Below, in pieces: positions 14,316 through 18,410 of a stretch of DNA of 18,410 nt. This stretch comes from CAZECR01 sp964510495 (lineage in GTDB: Bacteria > Patescibacteriota > Patescibacteriia > Magasanikbacterales > GWA2-37-8). The DNA lies in contig CAZECR010000021.1 of the NCBI GenBank assembly GCA_964510495.1, positions 1-18,410 of the forward strand, given 5' to 3'. The notes under the pieces are model-generated. The model did not search any database, was not told where the DNA came from, and saw nothing but the letters and a program-made list of their open reading frames with translations. Position 1 is the first letter of the stretch; every line of letters begins with the position of its first letter. The position numbers and the translations under genes were made by a program.

Positions 14316-15212
14316 ATGGGTAAAAAAAGTATTCTCATTTTTTTAACGGCTCTCGCTGTCGGCATTATCGCTGCGGCAACTATTGTTGTTATAAAAGTAC
14401 GGGTACACGAATCACGTTTAACGTCGCTGGCAAATACTCAGGAATATCTGGATAGTGTTGCTGACTACGAAGACGCTGTTAGGAGCGTTTCTTCGACATT
14501 TACTACTAATCCGCTCAAAAAACCTGATGTGCACTTTGGCATTCTCATGTACCATCAGGTGGATGATCATCCACCACTTAAACAACTTCGTTTCACAGTG
14601 TTGCCAAGTGTTTTTGAGCAGCAGATTAGTTTTCTGCTTGATCAGGGGTACACGTTTGTTACTGTAAACACAGCTCTCGAGCTTTTTACTGCAAGTTCGA
14701 CCCCGCCCGATAAAACGCTTGTACTAACCTTTGACGATGGCTACCGCAGTTTTTACACCCATGTATTTCCGATTCTTAAAAAGTATAATATTCCAGCTAC
14801 TGAATATGTGATAACGCAGGATATTGGTAAGCACGGTAGCCTTACGTGGAGCATGCTTCGCGAGCTTGAAAACAGCGGGCTTGTTGAAATAGGTTCGCAC
14901 ACAGTGAATCATCTATCGCTTAAAAGTATTTCCGAAGATAAACAGCGGTATCAGCTCAGCGAAAGTAGAACGTTGCTCGAAAAAGAATTACACGTCCCCA
15001 TAACAACAGTGGCATACCCCTTTGGTCTTTACAATGAGGCAACAAAAGAAATTGCTGAGCAGCTGGGCTATAAAGGTGCGGTCAGTATTTTCTCCGGCGA
15101 TAAACCAACAAGCACTGCTAAATTTGCTTGGCGACGGGTTGCGATCACTAATAATGATATTGGTCAGCGGTTACTCCAGACATTGTATATTGCCTTTGAA
15201 GCTGTAAAATAA
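14316..15212 (+). CDS. Membrane-anchored polysaccharide deacetylase (NodB homology, CE4)
   Basis: 298 residues. An N-terminal membrane anchor (SILIFLTALAVGIIAAATIVVI) places the enzyme outside the cytoplasmic membrane. A linker is followed by the NodB domain from about residue 75: ILMYHQVDDHP, motif 1 TFDDG (138-142, catalytic Asp and metal-binding Asp), motif 2 SHTVNH (metal-binding His195 and His199), and motif 3 AYPFG (233-237). The family removes N-acetyl groups from peptidoglycan, chitin-like or other N-acetylated glycans using a divalent metal. Likely substrates here are the cell's own wall or an external polymer, which the sequence does not decide. It starts 27 nt after leuS and may be co-transcribed. 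No SD is seen. Confidence 0.93.
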   Translation: MGKKSILIFLTALAVGIIAAATIVVIKVRVHESRLTSLANTQEYLDSVADYEDAVRSVSSTFTTNPLKKPDVHFGILMYHQVDDHPPLKQLRFTVLPSVFEQQISFLLDQGYTFVTVNTALELFTASSTPPDKTLVLTFDDGYRSFYTHVFPILKKYNIPATEYVITQDIGKHGSLTWSMLRELENSGLVEIGSHTVNHLSLKSISEDKQRYQLSESRTLLEKELHVPITTVAYPFGLYNEATKEIAEQLGYKGAVSIFSGDKPTSTAKFAWRRVAITNNDIGQRLLQTLYIAFEAVK

Positions 15213-15265
15213 GCCTCAATGAAAACTGCTATTGCGTACACTGCCGAAGAATTTAAGGAGTCGTT

Positions 15266-15271
15266 TATACT
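15266..15271 (+). promoter_or_regulatory. Possible -10 element upstream of comEC
   Basis: TATACT in the 97-nt gap between the deacetylase and comEC, identical to the -10 hexamers of the mutY-like, RNase Y and IF-2 promoters. No good -35 is seen at 16-18 nt. Confidence 0.35.
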
Positions 15272-15309
15272 CGGGTAGTATTGGCAGAGATTGGAAATAA
15301 AATATTTAT

Positions 15310-16839
15310 ATGCTTGGGGGAGCGTATGCTAAACTAATTACTTCACGAAGCAAAACGTTTTTAGCGTTTTGTTTTTCGTTTATGCTTGGCGCCGCCAGTT
15401 TTTCATTTTTTGATACCAGCTACTTTTTGTATCCGTGTTTTGTTGCCTTTTTTATTACTAGCTTCTTGGCGATTGTATGCTGGCGTAGGGTGAGTGCGCG
15501 ATTTATTTTTCTCGTTATCATATTTTTTATTTTGGGCGCCATCAGATTTTTAGTAACTTTTCCTGCAAAATCACCTGAGTATCTGAGGTATTTTAATGGG
15601 CGGCCGGTAGTAGTGACGGGGTATGTGAGTGCTGAGCCCGACGTGCGTATAGGTGAAACACAGTACGTCGTGGCTGCTGAAAAAATTACGGAGAATTCTG
15701 CTGATCACACTGTTGTGGGAAAAATGCTCGTAAAAAATCGTTCGTATCCGGCATTTCAGTACGGCGACAAGCTGCGTATCAAGTGTTTGCTCGAAGCGCC
15801 TTTCGTAGCAGACGATGGCGCGTTTCGGTATGATAAGTATTTAGCCAGGCAAGATATTTGGTCGGTATGCAGTCATCCGATCATTAGCGCGGAATCAGGC
15901 GGGGATGGCAATGTTGCTCTGCGATATATTTTGTCTTTTAAAGCACAAGTTGGCGATCAGCTAGCTAAACTTTGGACCGAGCCAGAAGCTAGTTTTATGG
16001 CCGGGCTCTTGTATGGGAGTAAAAGTGGTTTACCCTCTGAGCTCACCACTAATTTTAGTCGTACGGGGGTTACGCATATTATTGCGGTATCGGGGTTTAA
16101 TATTACGATTATTGGCACGGTGCTCGCAAGCTTGTTTATGATTGGCGGTTTATCGAGGCGACGCGCTTTTTGGTTCATTCTTGGTATTATTTTTCTCTTT
16201 GTTATTTTTACGGGCGCTTCGTCATCGGTCGTGCGTGCGGGTATTATGGGGAGCCTCGTACTTATCGCTCGGCAACTAGGGCGATTGTCACGGATTAGTA
16301 ATGTTCTTGTCCTTACTGCTGCAAGCATGACACTCTTAAATCCCTATGTGCTCGTATGGGATGTTGGTTTCCAATTATCTTTTTTAGCCACACTCGGACT
16401 CGTGTACATTTCACCGCTTCTTGAAACAGCCCTGCCGACGTTAGTTAAACCAGCTGTGCTGGCAGGACTCTATGAAACCTTCATTGCGACACTTTCAGCT
16501 ATTACTGCCACCTTACCACTCATCTTGTTTCAATTCGGCCGGTTATCAACCGTCGCGCCACTCGTTAATGTGTTAGTATTATGGTGTATCCCATGGCTCA
16601 TGCTCTTTGGTTTTGTTTCGCTCATTATAAGTTTTCTGTATTTTCCACTAGGCCAGATAGTTGCCTGGGTTGCCAGCGTTGGTCTTAAATATGTTATACT
16701 GGTCGTTACTTTCTTTGGATCAAAATCTTGGTCGTCCCTCGATTTTGCGCTGCCATGGTGGGGGATGGTTGGGTTGTATGTAGCTTTATTTATTGTCATT
16801 GCGAGAAGTGAGGCACGAGCGACTGCCAAAAAATTTTAA
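15310..16839 (+). CDS. comEC: ComEC/Rec2 competence channel protein (membrane part only)
   Basis: 509 residues, shorter than full-length ComEC (about 750-800) because it ends without the metallo-beta-lactamase domain. ComEC forms the inner-membrane channel for single-stranded DNA uptake. Visible are two or three N-terminal membrane helices, a soluble DUF4131/OB-like part (FNGRPVVVTGYVSAEPDVR), the competence-domain signature TGVTHIIAVSGFNITIIG, many hydrophobic helices, and GFQLSFLATLGLVYISPLL. It ends with a basic tail (RSEARATAKKF). The missing domain is found as a separate gene three genes downstream (17875). Natural transformation would offer a route for acquiring foreign genes such as the GC-rich ones here (inference). 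No SD at the ATG. Confidence 0.93.
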   Translation: MLGGAYAKLITSRSKTFLAFCFSFMLGAASFSFFDTSYFLYPCFVAFFITSFLAIVCWRRVSARFIFLVIIFFILGAIRFLVTFPAKSPEYLRYFNGRPVVVTGYVSAEPDVRIGETQYVVAAEKITENSADHTVVGKMLVKNRSYPAFQYGDKLRIKCLLEAPFVADDGAFRYDKYLARQDIWSVCSHPIISAESGGDGNVALRYILSFKAQVGDQLAKLWTEPEASFMAGLLYGSKSGLPSELTTNFSRTGVTHIIAVSGFNITIIGTVLASLFMIGGLSRRRAFWFILGIIFLFVIFTGASSSVVRAGIMGSLVLIARQLGRLSRISNVLVLTAASMTLLNPYVLVWDVGFQLSFLATLGLVYISPLLETALPTLVKPAVLAGLYETFIATLSAITATLPLILFQFGRLSTVAPLVNVLVLWCIPWLMLFGFVSLIISFLYFPLGQIVAWVASVGLKYVILVVTFFGSKSWSSLDFALPWWGMVGLYVALFIVIARSEARATAKKF

Positions 16840-17257
16840 ATACAAAGTAAAAAATACAAAATATTGTGCATATGGTTGAAGAAAATAATCTTAAATACAG
16901 ATCTTATAAATATGCGCTTCAGTTAATCAAGTTGCTAGATACTTTGAACAAGAATGATTGGAGTGTTCAGGTTATTTCAAAACAAGTACTTCGTAGCGGC
17001 ACAAGTATTGGGGCTAATATCGCAGAATCGCAAGGGGGAAATTCCCCAAAAGATTTTGCGGTCTTCTTAAATCATGCTTTAAAATCAGCTAATGAAAGTA
17101 AATTTTGGCTCGGCTTACTAAGAGATTCGCATAAAGCAAATAAAGATTCGGTTACGAGACTGTTAAAGGAAACTGTTGAAATTGCCAACATGCTGGGAGC
17201 AAGTATTCGTACTGTTAGAAAGTCGTTCAATTAATTTATATTTTTTGTTTTGTATTT
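16838..17257. mobile_element. Putative small element: four-helix-bundle gene between inverted repeats
   Basis: A 26-nt left repeat (16838-16863), beginning inside the comEC stop codon, matches the reverse complement of 17232-17257 at 22 of 26 positions. The right copy begins inside the stop codon of the enclosed gene. The 420-nt unit contains only the S23-like gene. The arrangement recalls 23S rRNA intervening sequences, whose ends pair and enclose an S23 gene, but here it is intergenic. The repeats are A-rich, so some similarity could be due to composition. Confidence 0.45.
16872..17234 (+). CDS. Four-helix-bundle protein (S23 / 23S rRNA-intervening-sequence family)
   Basis: 120 residues from ATG 16872; a GTG at 16866 would add two residues. 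It shows the family pattern: YRSYKYALQLIKLLDTL, then the hallmark SKQVLRSGTSIGANIAESQGG, then DFAVFLNHALKSANESKFWLGLL, and a final helix through TVEIANMLGASIRTVRKSF. Members form pentameric four-helix bundles and are known from 23S rRNA intervening sequences and, as relatives (Avd), from diversity-generating retroelements. No reverse transcriptase or variable repeat is visible here. It sits between comEC and a methyltransferase, flanked by imperfect inverted repeats, and interrupts what would otherwise be a comEC-related gene run. It may be a mobile passenger; its cellular role is unknown. Confidence 0.9.
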   Translation: MVEENNLKYRSYKYALQLIKLLDTLNKNDWSVQVISKQVLRSGTSIGANIAESQGGNSPKDFAVFLNHALKSANESKFWLGLLRDSHKANKDSVTRLLKETVEIANMLGASIRTVRKSFN

Positions 17258-17261
17258 TGTT

Positions 17262-17873
17262 ATGTTAAAGTCAAAAATAAAAATCCATAATTCACAAACC
17301 GGTTACGATCTGGTCGCTTCAACCTACGACAAAAAAGAAAAATACCTCAATAGTTTTGAGCAACAAAAAGTGCTGCCATTGTTTGGTGATCTTGCCGGCA
17401 AAACTATTTTAGATGTTGGTGCGGGAACCGGTCGCTTGGCGGTTGAACTCGTTAAACGAGGTGCGCACCTAACGGCACTTGATGTTTCAGAAGAAATGCT
17501 AAGGGTGTTAAAAACAAAAATTAAAACCAAAATCGAAACCGTTGTTGGTGACGCGGAAAGTTTGCCTTTTCCGGATAATCATTTTGATTTTGTTGTAGCC
17601 GCCTTTCTCATTGTGCACCTCAAAGATCCAACTCGTTTCTTTGACGAAGTCTATCGTGTGCTGAAGCCCAATGGAAAATTAATCGTAACAAATATTAATC
17701 AAAAAGAAGCACCTGAAGTCGAAACAAAACAAGGAGTGATCAAAATTGATTCGTATTATCATCGTCCCGAAAAGATCCGAGAGATTTTAGAAAGTCTGGC
17801 GTTTGGGGTAGAAGAAATTATAGTGAAAGAAAAAGAAGTTTGGGTAAATCAAATCCTTGTTGCTTCAAAATAA
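17262..17873 (+). CDS. Class I SAM-dependent methyltransferase
   Basis: 203 residues from ATG 17262; an upstream TTG at 17250 lies in the A/T-rich repeat. It shows a Rossmann-type methyltransferase fold: motif I ILDVGAGTGRLAVEL (residues 49-63, binding S-adenosylmethionine), ALDVSEEML with the acidic residue contacting the ribose, GDAESLPFPDNHFDFVVAAF (motifs II/III), and VLKPNGKLIVTNI after motif III. This is the Methyltransf_11 pattern of UbiE-like and small-molecule methyltransferases. The substrate cannot be deduced. Its stop is separated by one base from the ATG of the MBL gene, suggesting translational coupling. Confidence 0.92.
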   Translation: MLKSKIKIHNSQTGYDLVASTYDKKEKYLNSFEQQKVLPLFGDLAGKTILDVGAGTGRLAVELVKRGAHLTALDVSEEMLRVLKTKIKTKIETVVGDAESLPFPDNHFDFVVAAFLIVHLKDPTRFFDEVYRVLKPNGKLIVTNINQKEAPEVETKQGVIKIDSYYHRPEKIREILESLAFGVEEIIVKEKEVWVNQILVASK

Positions 17874-17874
17874 T

Positions 17875-18410
17875 ATGCGTTTATCAAGGAGGGTAATCGC
17901 TGGATGGTGTGCGGGTCTTGTGGTAGCTGGGATTTTTGCCTGCGTTGCTACTTGGTACGGCGCGTGGAGTTATCGTGAAACTCATCAGTTTAAAGTAATT
18001 GCTCTTAACATTGGCCAGGGTGATAGCACGCTCATTCAGTTTCGTAATGGTCAGAAAATGCTCGTGGATTGTGGTCCGAATGCCGGAGTGCTTGCTCGTC
18101 TTGGTGCGAAATTGCCTTTTTATGATCGATCAATTGACTACGTTCTGGTTACACACCCCGATCTTGATCACTACGGTGGTTGCGTAGATGTAGTTAAACG
18201 TTATAAGGTTGGTGAGATTATTACGAACGGTACGTCAAAAGAAAATGATCCGTACTGGCGGGTATGGGATAGTGTCCAAAAAGAATCAGGTGCAAAAGTA
18301 GTAGTTATTAATTCTCCGCGCGTTTGGCAAATTGCGAGCACGACGCTTGAGTTTCTGTCTCCCGATCCTGCGCTCCAGTTTGCTACCGCTGCGGACGATA
18401 GTAACAATTA
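17875..18410 (+). CDS. MBL-fold ComEC-like hydrolase, membrane-anchored (partial)
   Basis: Open from ATG 17875 to the right edge (178 codons, no stop). An N-terminal membrane segment (VIAGWCAGLVVAGIFACVATWYG) is followed by VIALNIGQGDSTLIQF, MLVDCGPN, and the metal-binding motif THPDLDHYGG with His94, Asp96, Asp98 and His99. This matches the C-terminal metallo-beta-lactamase domain of ComEC, proposed to degrade the non-transported DNA strand. Here it is a separate protein, presumably facing outward, two genes after the ComEC channel part. An AAGGAGG inside the first codons lies after the ATG and is not a usable SD for it. A non-competence MBL hydrolase cannot be ruled out. Confidence 0.88.
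   Translation, partial: MRLSRRVIAGWCAGLVVAGIFACVATWYGAWSYRETHQFKVIALNIGQGDSTLIQFRNGQKMLVDCGPNAGVLARLGAKLPFYDRSIDYVLVTHPDLDHYGGCVDVVKRYKVGEIITNGTSKENDPYWRVWDSVQKESGAKVVVINSPRVWQIASTTLEFLSPDPALQFATAADDSNN

Noticed and set aside
1..18410. tRNA, rRNA, CRISPR arrays, diversity-generating retroelement
   Set aside because: No cloverleaf, rRNA-like segment or regularly spaced repeat was noticed. The four-helix-bundle gene lacks the reverse transcriptase and template/variable repeats a retroelement would need.

Overview
The window is most likely a scaffold from a Candidate Phyla Radiation (Patescibacteria) bacterium, probably of the Parcubacteria group; this lineage call is inference. Most of it is moderately AT-rich (about 43% GC in a sampled stretch of the IF-2 gene). 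It carries densely packed core genes that mostly lack Shine-Dalgarno (SD) sites, with promoters close to TTGACA-17-TATACT. The lineage hints are an iron-sulfur-free MutY-like glycosylase, a LeuRS with a Nudix insertion, a ComEC split from its metallo-beta-lactamase part, and a stand-alone S23-type four-helix-bundle gene. Three 100-N runs show it is a gapped assembly.

Layout. Positions 1-6001 are transcribed leftward: mutY-like (partial, runs off the left edge), a GC-rich unknown gene, HU, RNase Y, then two GC-rich lipoprotein genes. A divergent promoter region lies at about 6002-6392. The rest is rightward: infB, trxA, a DUF4349 membrane protein, mutM/fpg, a fourth GC-rich gene (lipoprotein), leuS, a polysaccharide deacetylase, the comEC channel part, a four-helix-bundle gene, a SAM methyltransferase, and an MBL-fold ComEC-like protein (partial, runs off the right edge).

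The most striking structure is the set of four GC-rich genes (about 65% GC in sampled stretches) placed one at a time between AT-rich core genes: 964-1488, 3975-4466, 4650-5995 and 10977-11417. Each has a strong SD, unlike its neighbours, and each is co-oriented with the surrounding genes. Three are lipoproteins, one of them a protein of about 37 cysteines. At least three have recognisable promoters in AT-rich DNA just upstream, and two of those promoters are near-copies of each other. The pattern suggests genes acquired from a GC-rich donor, perhaps a host or neighbouring bacterium, and expressed from recipient-type promoters as surface proteins.

The N-gap inside the cysteine-rich gene is flanked by an exact 55-nt duplication. 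Merging the two copies restores one uninterrupted 396-residue reading frame, so the gap is very probably an assembly artefact. Other features of note are the Nudix domain inside the LeuRS editing region, 26-nt imperfect terminal inverted repeats around the four-helix-bundle gene, and a terminator-like hairpin just upstream of the RNase Y start.
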